A stretch of DNA of 39,593 nucleotides from an uncultured Granulosicoccaceae bacterium (GCA_937923745.1 CALDUO010000005.1:1-39593); one strand, 5' to 3'; positions 8,373-17,160 are shown, numbered from the stretch's first letter. Numbers and translations are program-made. Notes: generated by a model from the sequence alone, not told the origin.

Positions 8373-8712
8373 GCCCGAAGCATCCTCGTTTTACCCTTTA
8401 CAGGAGGTGTCTCAAAATTGATCTGTCGCGTCGCTATTGCGTGTGGTTTTATAACGCGGGTCGATCAGGCGGCTGCCCCGACAGGTGGACCGATAGCCAC
8501 GACGCTTGGCCCGCAGGCAGCGCGCAGTACTTCACTCAACAGGTGAATCGATCGGGGGAGTCATTCATTAGAGGTGATTCACAGGACATAAATCACCTCT
8601 AATAAAAGTCCGGCTGTTGCAGGCCGGATTTAACCCGGGGTTTAAAACAGGTTACGAGAAAAGGAGGCAGTGAACATACACCACCTCCTTTGTTACTGCC
8701 TTAGGTGTACTG
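8373..8712 (-). promoter_or_regulatory. algQ-lyase gap with three inverted repeats
   Basis: Reading with the genes, the first element is a hairpin just past the algQ stop (AAAGGAGG at 8660-8667 with CCTCCTTT at 8684-8691). It overlaps an alternative pairing of AGGCAGT (8664-8670) with ACTGCCT (8695-8701). Second is TCCGGC/GCCGGA (8609-8628), followed on the minus strand by CTTTTATT, a reasonable intrinsic terminator. Third is a perfect 13-bp inverted repeat (8567-8579 and 8591-8603, ATTAGAGGTGATT, 11-nt spacer). No gene is evident here. The lyase probably has its own promoter or depends on readthrough. Confidence 0.6.
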
Positions 8713-10278
8713 TTATTGACCGTACTGGCGTTTGTACGCTGAGTTCATGACTTCAAGTACGTCACTCAAACCCAGTTTTTCAAGTTGTGCCATGTAGTCA
8801 TCCCAGTCAGCAACAACGTCACCGTTACCCAATACCCAAGACTGCTGGCGTTCAAGCATGTAGTCTCGGATAGAACCCCAATAACGGTCATAAACACGCT
8901 GTTCGTCGGCATTAAATGCCACGCCGAGGAACTGGTCAATCAGATAATCGCCCTCGTCGTACAGCGCAATACCTTCCAGTGCAAACTCATTGGACCACTG
9001 CTTTTCATAGTTGTAGTCCTGGAAAAATCCGCGGGCCTGTAGTTGTGAACCAACTGCCCAAAGTTGTGCATTGACTGGCTCGTCGCTGTTAAGTACAGAG
9101 TCTTTGAAGATAGGCTCACCATCGATCATGTCGTACTGTATGCCTTCGGCACCGAAGTTAGCCAGACGCCGGCCTTTTTCAGTAAACCAGAAGTCAAAGT
9201 ACTTGATGGTTTCGATGGGGTGCTTGTTGGTACCGCCAATCGCCCAGCCATCGGGTTTAATCGGTATACGACGGTGCTCTTCGATACGCTTGCCTGAAAT
9301 AGACGCAGGTGGTGCCAATGCCTTGAACTCAAAGCCTTCAATTTCAGATGACAGGCGGTTGTAACCGGAAGTGGATGCGAACCAATCATGTGTGGCGCCG
9401 CCGAGGTTTTCAGAGAGCAGGAATTCACGTGAAGAGCTGCCGCGTGTGAAGATTTCGGCATCGATCAGACCTTCTTCATACCAGCGTGCAAGGTTTTTGA
9501 TACCTTCACGATAACCCTCACCAGCATAGGGGTGCTTGATTTCGCCGTTATCAACATAGAAGTCGTGGTAGGTGTCAGAACCGGAAGACCTTCCGTCCCA
9601 CAGCGTAACGAGTCGGATGAGCTCAGGCCACTGACGTGCAAAGTAAGGCACTTCGTCTGCTTCGCCATTACCGTTCGGGTCTTGGGTTTTAAACGCACGC
9701 AGAGCGGCTTCGAACTCGTCAACGGTCTGAGGTACTTCCAAGCCCAGAGCGTCGAGCCAGTCATAACGAATAAAGTAGGCGCGACCATATTTACCGTCAG
9801 GCAGATACGGAATGTAATACATGTTGCCGTCAGCCGCAGAAATAGCCGCTTGAATTTCAGGGCGTTCGTCGAAATACTTTTTCAGGTTGGGCGCGTGCTC
9901 TTCAATGAGATCATTGAGGGGCAGAAACGCACCTTCCGGGCCGTACTGGTTAACAAAATCCTTGAGTCGGCTGGAACCGACGATATCGGGAATTTTGCCG
10001 CCAGCGAGCATCAGGTTTAGTGCTTCGGTACGTCCTGAATTTTCATCGGTACGCATGTTGGCACCGATGGTGACGTCTTGCAGGTGGATGTTGGTGAGCT
10101 TACGGGCTTCCTGTTCTACCGGCCAGTCTTCTTTGTAGACCGGGTAGCGGGCGTGGTTCATCTGGATGGTCAGCTCCAGTGGCTCGTCGACTATTGTATA
10201 GTCTTCATCAGCCGCATAGGCCGGTGATGTTAATACAGCACTGACCAGTGCTGCAGTTAATGCATAGTGAAGTTTCAT
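8713..10278 (-). CDS. algQ: Alginate-binding periplasmic protein, AlgQ type
   Basis: 521 residues with a signal peptide (MKLHYALTAALVSAVLTSPA, cut after AYA near residue 22). It closely follows AlgQ1/AlgQ2 of Sphingomonas A1, the periplasmic proteins that deliver alginate to the ABC importer. Shared stretches include DPNGNGEADE (200-209), the calcium-binding EF-hand-like loop of AlgQ, then RSSGSDTYHDFYVDNG, NLGGATHDWFAST and RIPIKPDGWAI. Length also fits (AlgQ about 515-520). Substrate is therefore alginate oligosaccharide rather than a simple sugar. It is the last gene of the importer operon, 51 nt after algM2, with a purine-rich GGAGGAAAC before the ATG, and hairpins follow its stop. Confidence 0.9.
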   Translation of the reverse strand: MKLHYALTAALVSAVLTSPAYAADEDYTIVDEPLELTIQMNHARYPVYKEDWPVEQEARKLTNIHLQDVTIGANMRTDENSGRTEALNLMLAGGKIPDIVGSSRLKDFVNQYGPEGAFLPLNDLIEEHAPNLKKYFDERPEIQAAISAADGNMYYIPYLPDGKYGRAYFIRYDWLDALGLEVPQTVDEFEAALRAFKTQDPNGNGEADEVPYFARQWPELIRLVTLWDGRSSGSDTYHDFYVDNGEIKHPYAGEGYREGIKNLARWYEEGLIDAEIFTRGSSSREFLLSENLGGATHDWFASTSGYNRLSSEIEGFEFKALAPPASISGKRIEEHRRIPIKPDGWAIGGTNKHPIETIKYFDFWFTEKGRRLANFGAEGIQYDMIDGEPIFKDSVLNSDEPVNAQLWAVGSQLQARGFFQDYNYEKQWSNEFALEGIALYDEGDYLIDQFLGVAFNADEQRVYDRYWGSIRDYMLERQQSWVLGNGDVVADWDDYMAQLEKLGLSDVLEVMNSAYKRQYGQ

Positions 10279-10329
10279 AGTTTCCTCCGGGTGGAAATTT
10301 CAGTGTGGTGCAGCTTAAAACAAGAGGGC

Positions 10330-11214
10330 TTACTCCTTGACACCACCAAGGAGAATCCCTTTTTCAAAATACTTTTGTATAAACGGGTAGACGATCAATA
10401 CCGGAATAATGGCACAGACAATAATAGCCGCGGTGACGGTCTCAACGCTATAGGGTTGATTCAACAGGGTAGCAGTGAATTCCTGATCATCGGATAAATT
10501 TGCAATGGTATGGCGCAGATAAACCTGCAGCGGTATTTTCTCTTCGCTTTGCAGCAATACCATGGCCCAGAAAAAGCCGTTCCAGCGCGACACAATACAG
10601 AACAGCGTTATAGTCGCAATGGCAGGCTTGGCCAAGGGTACATAGACCTTCCACAACACCTGAAAGTCGTTAGCGCCATCCATGCGGGCGGCTTCCTGAA
10701 AGCTGGACGGAATAGCCTCAAAGAAATTTCGGAGCAAGATGAGGTTAAATGCGTTGACCGCAAACCCAATCATAATACCGAAGTAGCTGTCGAGCAGCCC
10801 AAGGTCGCGCATATTTAAAAAGAAAGGAATAAGGCCTGCATTAAACCACATGGTAAAGGCAATAAAGAGGTTCCAGAATCTGCGCCCGTAGAGTTGGGGC
10901 CGGGACAACGCATAGGCGCCGGGTATGATAAACGCAAGGCTCATCAGCGTACCGCCCACGGTGTAGATAAACGTATTGCGGTAAGACACCCAAAACTTTG
11001 GATCGGTCAGTACATGCTTGTACGCCGCGAGCGTTGCGTCAATGGGTGTCAGAATGACTTTACCGGCGCTGGCGGCGAATCCCGAACTGAACGAGACTGC
11101 CGTGATGTAGATAAACGGGTACAGGGTGGCTGCGGTAAACATACCGATCAGCACCGAAGTGGCGATAGCGAATATTTTATCGCCACGTGAATACAGGTTC
11201 ATGGTCATTGCCAT
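10330..11214 (-). CDS. algM2: ABC permease, AlgM2 type
   Basis: 294 residues with six apparent membrane segments. The cytoplasmic EAA loop that contacts the ATPase is visible as EAARMDGANDFQVLWKV, near residue 190. The protein belongs to the carbohydrate uptake CUT1 permeases of the MalG/YtcP type. Its position between algM1 and algQ and the AlgQ partner identify it as the second channel subunit of an alginate importer. It begins 7 nt after algM1. A second ATG two codons downstream is possible, since no strong ribosome binding site distinguishes them. Confidence 0.85.
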   Translation of the reverse strand: MAMTMNLYSRGDKIFAIATSVLIGMFTAATLYPFIYITAVSFSSGFAASAGKVILTPIDATLAAYKHVLTDPKFWVSYRNTFIYTVGGTLMSLAFIIPGAYALSRPQLYGRRFWNLFIAFTMWFNAGLIPFFLNMRDLGLLDSYFGIMIGFAVNAFNLILLRNFFEAIPSSFQEAARMDGANDFQVLWKVYVPLAKPAIATITLFCIVSRWNGFFWAMVLLQSEEKIPLQVYLRHTIANLSDDQEFTATLLNQPYSVETVTAAIIVCAIIPVLIVYPFIQKYFEKGILLGGVKE

Positions 11215-11221
11215 CGTATCG

Positions 11222-12229
11222 TTACCACAGTGACGTGCGCGAATAACGTCGCGACAATGAATTAGCAGCCACTACCAGCACAAAAGCGACGGCGGCATTA
11301 AAGAGACCTGCGGCTGCTGCCATATCGTATTGCCCGCTTTGCAAACCCTGCCGATAGACGAACGTATTGACGACGTCGGCGGTGGAGTAGGTGGCGGGTT
11401 GATACAACAGAATGATCAGTTCGAAAGATACTTCCATGATGTTACCGATGCGAATGATCAGCATGATAATGATGGTAGGCAGTATGGACGGAATGGTGAT
11501 TTTCCACATCATTTGCCAGCGGCTGGCACCATCGACCACCGCACTTTCATACAGTGACGGGTTAACACCTGCAATGGCGGCCAAAAACACAATAGAGCCA
11601 AAACCTGCTTCCTGCCAAATACCGGTGCCTACGAATATGGGGCGGAACCATTCGGGTTTGGTCAGGAAGTAGATGGAGTCTGCACCGAACCAGCCCAGTA
11701 TGGTATTGACGATACCGGCAGTGGGTGAAAATGCGGTGATGACGATGCCGGCAATGATAACCGTTGAGATAAAGTGCGGCAGATACACAATGGTTTGGGC
11801 AAAGCGTTTGTATCCGGCGTGCAGCACTTCATTAAACATGAGCGCCAAAATAATGGGCGCCGGAAAGCCAAAGAGCAAATTCAGTGCACTGATTTTGATG
11901 GTGTTAAAGACGGCTCTTATAAACTGGTCGTTACCGAACAGTGTCTCAAAGTGCTCCAGCCCAATCCACGGGCTGGCCGCCACGCCACGAAAAATAGAGT
12001 AGTCTTTAAAGGCTATTTGCAGGCCGTACATGGGTTTGTACAAAAATACGATGCACCAGATGACCGCAGGTGCCAGCATTACGTAGAGCTGCCATTCGTT
12101 TCGAAAGTGATCAACTGCCCGGCTCAGCTTGTCACCCAGTGTCAGTGCAGGGGCTGCGTACTCAACCGTTCCGTCGGGTGTTCCGCTAGCGGTGTTATTG
12201 GCAGCATTGCCCACGGACTTTGCTGTCAT
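11222..12229 (-). CDS. algM1: ABC permease, AlgM1 type
   Basis: 335 residues. A cytoplasmic N-terminal tail of about 45 residues precedes six membrane segments. The EAA loop reads ESAVVDGASRWQMMWKI. The long N-terminus and LplB-like sequence are typical of AlgM1, which pairs with AlgM2 to form the alginate channel. The ATG overlaps the TGA of algS by 4 nt, so the two are translationally coupled. The first 30 residues (rich in A, T, N, G) look unstructured. Confidence 0.85.
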   Translation of the reverse strand: MTAKSVGNAANNTASGTPDGTVEYAAPALTLGDKLSRAVDHFRNEWQLYVMLAPAVIWCIVFLYKPMYGLQIAFKDYSIFRGVAASPWIGLEHFETLFGNDQFIRAVFNTIKISALNLLFGFPAPIILALMFNEVLHAGYKRFAQTIVYLPHFISTVIIAGIVITAFSPTAGIVNTILGWFGADSIYFLTKPEWFRPIFVGTGIWQEAGFGSIVFLAAIAGVNPSLYESAVVDGASRWQMMWKITIPSILPTIIIMLIIRIGNIMEVSFELIILLYQPATYSTADVVNTFVYRQGLQSGQYDMAAAAGLFNAAVAFVLVVAANSLSRRYSRTSLW

Positions 12230-13305
12230 GAAATGACTTTCCCGGTGCCGGCATCAAAGATCTTTACTTTTTCCGGTGGTACGTAGACGGTGTCGACGTT
12301 AGATAACTGGCTGATATCACCGTTGGTATCGGTTTTGACGATGACTGATTGGTTGTCGACTGTGGCGTGTAGTAAGGCTTCAGAGCCAAGGGTTTCGACA
12401 AGATCGAGTGACAGTGGAATGGCTGGCAGCCCACCGTCGTTTTTGAGCGAAAAATGCTCCGGGCGAATACCAACAATCACGTCTTGGCCTTCGCTTACAC
12501 TCAGTGAATTGTGTAATGGCACGCTTACTTGGTCGATCAGGGCGCGATAGCCATCAGGCGAGCGGGTGATGGTGGCCGGCATTTGGTTCATGGGTGGAGA
12601 ACCGATAAAACTTGCCACGAACGTATTGGCCGGATTCATAAAAAGATCCATCGGGGTGCCAATCTGCTCGATGATACCTTTGTTCATTACAACAATACGA
12701 TCTGCGAGGGTCATAGCCTCGACCTGATCGTGTGTGACATACACTGACGTGACGTCGAGTCGTTTGTGCAAACGCTTTATTTCAGCACGCATTTGGGTTC
12801 TGAGTTTGGCGTCAAGGTTGGATAACGGCTCATCGAACAGAAACACTTTTGGGTGCCTGACAATGGCGCGGCCCATCGCAACGCGTTGGCGCTGGCCACC
12901 GGAAAGGTCGGCCGGGCGTCTGTCGAGGTATTCGGTCAGGCCCAGAATTTCGGCAACGTCGCTGACTGATTTGGCGATTTCGGCTTTCGGTGTTTTTCGG
13001 ATACGCAAACCAAACGCGATATTATCTGCAACGTTGAGGTGTGGATACAGTGCGTAGTTTTGAAACACCATGGCAACATCGCGATCTTTGGGTGCGACGC
13101 GGTTACACAGGCGCTCGTGTATATGCAGAGTGCCGTCGGTGATTTCTTCGAGGCCTGCGATCATGCGCAGCGTGGTTGATTTGCCACAACCAGACGGGCC
13201 CACGAGAACGACAAACTCTTTCTCTTCGACGTTCAGATCAATGCCATGAACCACTTGAATGCGGCCATAGGCTTTGACGATACCTTCAAGACGAACGCCG
13301 GTCAT
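12226..13305 (-). CDS. algS: ABC transporter ATPase, AlgS type
   Basis: 359 residues of the MalK/UgpC class. Walker A is GPSGCGKST (36-44), the Q-loop lies in VFQNYALYPH (80-89), the ABC signature is LSGGQRQR (134-141), Walker B is VFLFDEP (154-160), and the switch histidine is in VTHDQ. A C-terminal TOBE-like regulatory region follows (about 240-359). It energises the AlgM1M2 channel, taking alginate oligomers from AlgQ to the cytoplasmic lyase. A GGGAG ribosome binding site precedes the ATG. It is the first gene of the minus-strand operon and faces the GntR gene across a 135-bp divergent region. Some MalK-type ATPases serve several importers, so a second use is possible. Confidence 0.88.
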   Translation of the reverse strand: MTGVRLEGIVKAYGRIQVVHGIDLNVEEKEFVVLVGPSGCGKSTTLRMIAGLEEITDGTLHIHERLCNRVAPKDRDVAMVFQNYALYPHLNVADNIAFGLRIRKTPKAEIAKSVSDVAEILGLTEYLDRRPADLSGGQRQRVAMGRAIVRHPKVFLFDEPLSNLDAKLRTQMRAEIKRLHKRLDVTSVYVTHDQVEAMTLADRIVVMNKGIIEQIGTPMDLFMNPANTFVASFIGSPPMNQMPATITRSPDGYRALIDQVSVPLHNSLSVSEGQDVIVGIRPEHFSLKNDGGLPAIPLSLDLVETLGSEALLHATVDNQSVIVKTDTNGDISQLSNVDTVYVPPEKVKIFDAGTGKVIS

Positions 13306-13376
13306 CGAATCTCCCGCTTGTGGTCATGGTAGTTGGACACAGTCGTGGTAATTAGGCGGTACTGTACAACAATTTT

Positions 13377-13403
13377 CTAGTATACTAGTAGAAATTCTAG
13401 AAT
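13377..13403. promoter_or_regulatory. Two adjacent palindromes in the algS/gntR divergent region, likely operators
   Basis: CTAGTATACTAG (13377-13388) and ATTCTAGAAT (13394-13403) are both perfect palindromes, with centres 16 bp apart, in the 135-bp gap between algS (-) and the GntR regulator (+). A TTTCTA element recurs at 13414-13419. The core TAGTATACTA resembles the TnGT..ACnA consensus bound by FadR/FCD-type GntR proteins. Autoregulation and control of the importer operon by the adjacent regulator is the natural inference. Confidence 0.6.
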
Positions 13404-13440
13404 ACCAGCACCATTTTCTACGTGATCGGAGGACTTTCAC

Positions 13441-14172
13441 ATGGCGACGGCGACACGCTCTCGTGACCGAAGAACCAGCGTTGAAACAATATTCGATCAC
13501 CTGCAGGAAGAGATCCGCACGTTCCGTCTTCGCCCCGGAGACAAAATCTCGGAAGCTGAAATTGCCGACCGTTTTGGGGTTTCCAGGCAGCCGGTCAGAG
13601 ACGCGTTCAGCCGTCTGGAAAACATTGAACTGCTGAAAATTCGGCCGCAGCGTGCCACCGAGGTCAAGCGGTTTTCGTTGTACGAGATTAATAAGGCCCG
13701 GTTTGTCAGGTCTGCTATCGAAACTGAAGTATTGCGCCGAGCGGCTCGTCACTGCAACGAATCTCACGCGGCAGCGTTGGAGGCAGGTCTTGCGCTTCAG
13801 CGCATTGCCAGCGACAACAGCGATTATGCCGAATTCACCACGCTCGATTATCAATTTCACAAACTACTGTGTCATATCGCCGGTGTCGATTTTGCGTTTG
13901 ATGCTATCTCTGCCGAAAAAGCAAAGGTCGACAGGCTGTGTATGCTGAGCTTGTCCAAAGAGCAGAGAATGCCGCAGTTAGTGAAAGACCATGAGCAAAT
14001 CGCAAAGGCGGTTATCGCCGGTGACGTCGAACAAGCGGTCGATGCAGGCGTATTGCATTTGGGTCGGCTCGATAAAACCATTGCGCTCATCGTCGAGGCT
14101 CGGGCTGATTACTTTGAGCCGATTGACGAAGAGCCCGATGCATACCCGGAGGACATCCAGGGTAAGGCGTGA
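13441..14172 (+). CDS. GntR family regulator with FCD domain
   Basis: 243 residues. A winged helix-turn-helix (about 12-75, with ISEAEIADRFGVSRQPVRDA as the recognition region) is followed by an FCD ligand domain (about 85-215). The metal or ligand site residues expected of FCD proteins are visible: D136/H140 in LDYQFHKLL, H184 in KDHEQI and H206 in LHLGRLD. FCD regulators in sugar-acid loci often sense a pathway acid and release DNA; KDG or a uronate would fit here but is inferred. A GGAGG ribosome binding site lies 9 nt upstream. It is divergent from algS, and the ManD-like gene follows 34 nt later. Confidence 0.88.
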   Translation: MATATRSRDRRTSVETIFDHLQEEIRTFRLRPGDKISEAEIADRFGVSRQPVRDAFSRLENIELLKIRPQRATEVKRFSLYEINKARFVRSAIETEVLRRAARHCNESHAAALEAGLALQRIASDNSDYAEFTTLDYQFHKLLCHIAGVDFAFDAISAEKAKVDRLCMLSLSKEQRMPQLVKDHEQIAKAVIAGDVEQAVDAGVLHLGRLDKTIALIVEARADYFEPIDEEPDAYPEDIQGKA

Positions 14173-14206
14173 TCATTCCATCACTGACTCGTAAACCGGT
14201 TGTCTT

Positions 14207-15433
14207 ATGAAAATAACCGAGGCCAACGTATTTGTCGGTGGGCCCGGCAAAAATTACGTCACGCTCAAACTGATGACCGACCAAGGCATCTACGGTCTTG
14301 GCGATGCAACCCTGAACAACCGCGAAACGCTGCCGGCAGCCTATCTGAACGACTACCTCATTCCCAATCTGATTGGTCGCGACCCGCGCAACAGCGAGGA
14401 TATTTGGCAGTATTTTTATCGCGGTGCCTATTTCAGGCGTGGCCCTATCGCTATGGCAGCGTTGGGCGCTGTCGATATGGCCTTGTGGGACATCAAAGCA
14501 AAACTCGCCAACCTGCCGCTGTATCAATTGCTGGGTGGTAAAAGCCGGGAGGCAGCGTTGTTGTATGCGCACGCCACCGGTCCAGACCTCAATTCCCTGA
14601 TGGACTCTATCGACTTTTACCGTGAGCAGGGTTACTCCGCTGTGCGGGTGCAGTGTGGCATTCCGGGTATGCCAACAACCGGCTATGGTGTCGACAGTCA
14701 GGGTGACAGCAATCGCCAGTACATCACTGACTTTAGTGGCATACACCCAAGGGAGGAAATTTGGGATACCGACCTATACATGCGGTACATGCCTGATGCG
14801 TTGATGCGTATCCGTGAGCACTTTGGCCCTGAACTCAAATTGTTGCACGACGTGCATCACCGACTGTTACCGCGAGAGGCCGCCGAATTTGCAAAGTCTG
14901 TTGAGCCAGTCAAGTTGTTTTGGTTAGAGGACCCAACACCGGCAGAAGACCAGAATGCGCTGAAGCTTTTACGTCAGCATTCCACGGTACCGATAGCGAT
15001 TGGTGAAGTGTTCAATTCTATCTGGGACTGCAAGGAGCTCATTGAAAATGAGTTGATCGATTTTATACGTGTTGCAGTGACCTATGCCGGAGGTATAACA
15101 CCCGTGAAACGGATAGTGGATCTGGCAGCCTTGCATCACGTGCGCACCGGCTTTCATGGTGCGCCCAGTCATTCGCCCCTGTGCATGGCTGCACAAGCAC
15201 ACTTGAACGTGTGGGCACCCAACTTTGGTATTCAAGAGTACCTGACGCTAAACACACCTGAGTGTGATGCGTTGTTCCCGTCACAACATCGTGTAGCAGG
15301 TGGTTTGCACTATATAAGTGACGCGCCCGGTTTGGGTGTCGATTTCGATGAAAACGAGGCCAAGCGTTACAGCTACCAACCGGGCAGTCATCCTATCGTC
15401 CGTCTGCGTGACGGAACACTCTGGAATTACTGA
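14207..15433 (+). CDS. manD: Mannonate dehydratase-like enolase superfamily protein (ManD/RspA)
   Basis: 408 residues, with an N-terminal capping domain (1-125) and a TIM barrel. It aligns from start to finish with ManD of Novosphingobium as I remember it: GDATLNNRE, DIWQYFYRGAYFRRGP, FGIQEYLTLN. Metal ligands are D215 (LLHDVHH), E241 (FWLED) and E267 (AIGEVF); R147 and H217/H218 match the catalytic set. ManD dehydrates D-mannonate to 2-keto-3-deoxygluconate, the same product the SDR makes from DEH. The loop after H317 reads HGAPSHSP where the archetype has HGATDLSP, so the usual aspartate is replaced. Many family members have low or no mannonate activity, so the substrate is open. Confidence 0.82.
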   Translation: MKITEANVFVGGPGKNYVTLKLMTDQGIYGLGDATLNNRETLPAAYLNDYLIPNLIGRDPRNSEDIWQYFYRGAYFRRGPIAMAALGAVDMALWDIKAKLANLPLYQLLGGKSREAALLYAHATGPDLNSLMDSIDFYREQGYSAVRVQCGIPGMPTTGYGVDSQGDSNRQYITDFSGIHPREEIWDTDLYMRYMPDALMRIREHFGPELKLLHDVHHRLLPREAAEFAKSVEPVKLFWLEDPTPAEDQNALKLLRQHSTVPIAIGEVFNSIWDCKELIENELIDFIRVAVTYAGGITPVKRIVDLAALHHVRTGFHGAPSHSPLCMAAQAHLNVWAPNFGIQEYLTLNTPECDALFPSQHRVAGGLHYISDAPGLGVDFDENEAKRYSYQPGSHPIVRLRDGTLWNY

Positions 15434-16784
15434 CCTGATTTCCCATCAAACACCGACAACCGCCGCTATTTTTACGATGGCGTGGCCTATGGCGTTACGT
15501 GCAGCGATGATGTTCTCCATCGTCATCATTGACCTGTATCTGGTGTCATCACTGGGCGAGGAGGCGGTGGCGGCGATTGGTATCGCAACAGTTATTTCCG
15601 GCATGGTGCTCGGTATTTCATTTGCGTTTGCAAACGCGATGCAAATCAAGGTAGCGCAGGCCTTTGGGACCGGTGATCCGCTGCAACTCAAAACCGCTTT
15701 TTACTGTGGCATGATCATTAATCTGCTGCTGGTCGTCTCAGGCATCATTATTATTATATTCACCGGAAAACCTTTACTCGATCTGATGGCGCACTCTCCG
15801 GCAATCGCGGATGGCGCGGCAGGTTATCTATGGGCGTTTTGTTTTGCGCTGTTGTTTGAAGCGCTAAGTGGTGCTTTTACCAGTCACTTTAATGGCTGTG
15901 GCAGGACTCGGTTAGCATTCTATAGCTTTATGATTTCTGCGCCTGTGAACATTGGCTCGAGTATTGTGCTGATCTTTGGTTTGTACGGATTTCCCGAGAT
16001 GGGTCTGGTTGGTGCGGCCATCGGGTCAGCGTTGGGCGCGCTGCTTAGGTTGTTCTATTTAGCCATGATGTTTTACCGGACGCATGCGCTGTTACTGAAC
16101 GAGTCGGGTTGGATGCAGGGAACCCTCAGAGCGTCAGTGGTTCATCAGTTTCATTTTTCGTGGCCCATTGCAGCTACTTTTGTCAGTATGACGATGGCGA
16201 ACCAGGCTTGTATGGCTATCTATGCCAACTTGTCGGTATTTCAGTTTGCGGCCATGACACTCGTGACGCCGTGGATCCGGTTTGCCGGACAGCTGAGCTA
16301 TACCTGGACACAGGCTACGGGCATTATTGTTGCCCAACTGCTGGGTAAGTCATTATCGGTTGAGGCACTCGACGAATTTTTAAGTCGTGCATGGCGTTGG
16401 GCGTTTGTCGCCGCAGGCGGTGTTGCAATGGTGTATGCGGTGATTATTATCTCCACGCAATGGATATACGCAGACCTTGCAGAGGAAACCCGTCTGGCAT
16501 TGTTGAGCTTTTTGCCGGTTTTGTTGCTGCTGCCGTTTCCTCGGGTTTCCAATGCTATTTGCGGTAATGTGTTGCGTGCCGCCGGTGATACCAAGTCATC
16601 CATGAATATTCATTTGATCGCTAACTGGCTCTTTATGGTGCCTGTCACCGCAGTCGCGATACTGGTATTCGACCTGTCAGTGACGTGGGTTTTTGCGTTA
16701 TTCTTGGCGGAGGAACTGGTTAAGTTCCCCCTGTTTCATCGCCGTATCTGGAAAAAAGAGTGGCACACGCTTAAAGCAGGTTAG
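15408..16784 (+). CDS. MATE family efflux transporter
   Basis: 458 residues from GTG 15408, overlapping manD by 26 nt. The frame is open further upstream (GTG 15318), and an ATG exists at 15477; none has a good ribosome binding site, so the start is uncertain. Twelve hydrophobic segments form two repeats. The first begins MAWPMALRAAMMFSIVIIDL and the second, after residue 225, has FSWPIAATFVSMTMANQA, both in the style of MATE helices 1 and 7. MATE proteins export organic compounds using Na+ or H+. Coupling to manD and the regulator suggests it exports a sugar-acid intermediate or a toxic by-product, which is inference. It is convergent with csbD, with a 4-nt overlap. Confidence 0.78.
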   Translation: MTEHSGITDLISHQTPTTAAIFTMAWPMALRAAMMFSIVIIDLYLVSSLGEEAVAAIGIATVISGMVLGISFAFANAMQIKVAQAFGTGDPLQLKTAFYCGMIINLLLVVSGIIIIIFTGKPLLDLMAHSPAIADGAAGYLWAFCFALLFEALSGAFTSHFNGCGRTRLAFYSFMISAPVNIGSSIVLIFGLYGFPEMGLVGAAIGSALGALLRLFYLAMMFYRTHALLLNESGWMQGTLRASVVHQFHFSWPIAATFVSMTMANQACMAIYANLSVFQFAAMTLVTPWIRFAGQLSYTWTQATGIIVAQLLGKSLSVEALDEFLSRAWRWAFVAAGGVAMVYAVIIISTQWIYADLAEETRLALLSFLPVLLLLPFPRVSNAICGNVLRAAGDTKSSMNIHLIANWLFMVPVTAVAILVFDLSVTWVFALFLAEELVKFPLFHRRIWKKEWHTLKAG

Positions 16785-16999
16785 GACTGATCGTCTGACG
16801 ATTTCCATTCTTGCAGTAAAGCGTTTACCTCTTCTTTTGCCTCTTCTTTCGATTTGCCGTACAGCTCCTGTATTTTTCCTTCGAGCTGTTCACGGTTGCC
16901 GTCAATGGCCTCCAGATCATCATTGGACAGATCGCCCCATTTTTCTTGCACCTTACCGGTGAACTGTTTCCAGTTGCCCGCTACTTGATCCCAATTCAT
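16781..16999 (-). CDS. csbD: CsbD family stress protein
   Basis: 72 residues, highly charged and helical. It has the CsbD signature: [16 protein letters not shown] at the N-terminus, WGDLSNDD, and [15 protein letters not shown] in the middle. It belongs with E. coli YjbJ and B. subtilis CsbD, which are abundant general-stress proteins of unclear biochemical function. Its ATG overlaps the stop of the DUF1328 gene (4 nt), so the two are co-translated. It is the last gene of the long minus-strand block and overlaps the MATE stop. Confidence 0.9.
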   Translation of the reverse strand: MNWDQVAGNWKQFTGKVQEKWGDLSNDDLEAIDGNREQLEGKIQELYGKSKEEAKEEVNALLQEWKSSDDQS

Positions 17000-17160
17000 A
17001 CCGATTTACCTCTGCCTCTAAAGAATGATACGACGGCTAGCACCAGAAAAATAATAAAGAGAATTTGCGCAATGGCTGACGCTGAACCTGCGATACCGCC
17101 AAACCCTAATATACCGGCAATAATAGCAATGACAAAAAACACAATGGCATAACTCAACAT
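16996..17160 (-). CDS. DUF1328 small membrane protein
   Basis: 54 residues from ATG 17160, which has a GGAGG ribosome binding site. A longer frame from 17271 lacks support. Two hydrophobic segments surround a glycine-rich turn ([20 protein letters not shown]), followed by a basic tail RGRGKSV. This is the DUF1328/YtjA family, small inner-membrane proteins often found with CsbD in stress regulons. Function is not known. The pairing with csbD in one transcript supports a stress role. Confidence 0.88.
   Translation of the reverse strand: MLSYAIVFFVIAIIAGILGFGGIAGSASAIAQILFIIFLVLAVVSFFRGRGKSV

Noticed and set aside
8285-8602. 105-codon plus-strand frame spanning the lyase start and the gap
   Set aside because: Antisense to the lyase gene for its first part; no ribosome binding site and no recognisable domain.
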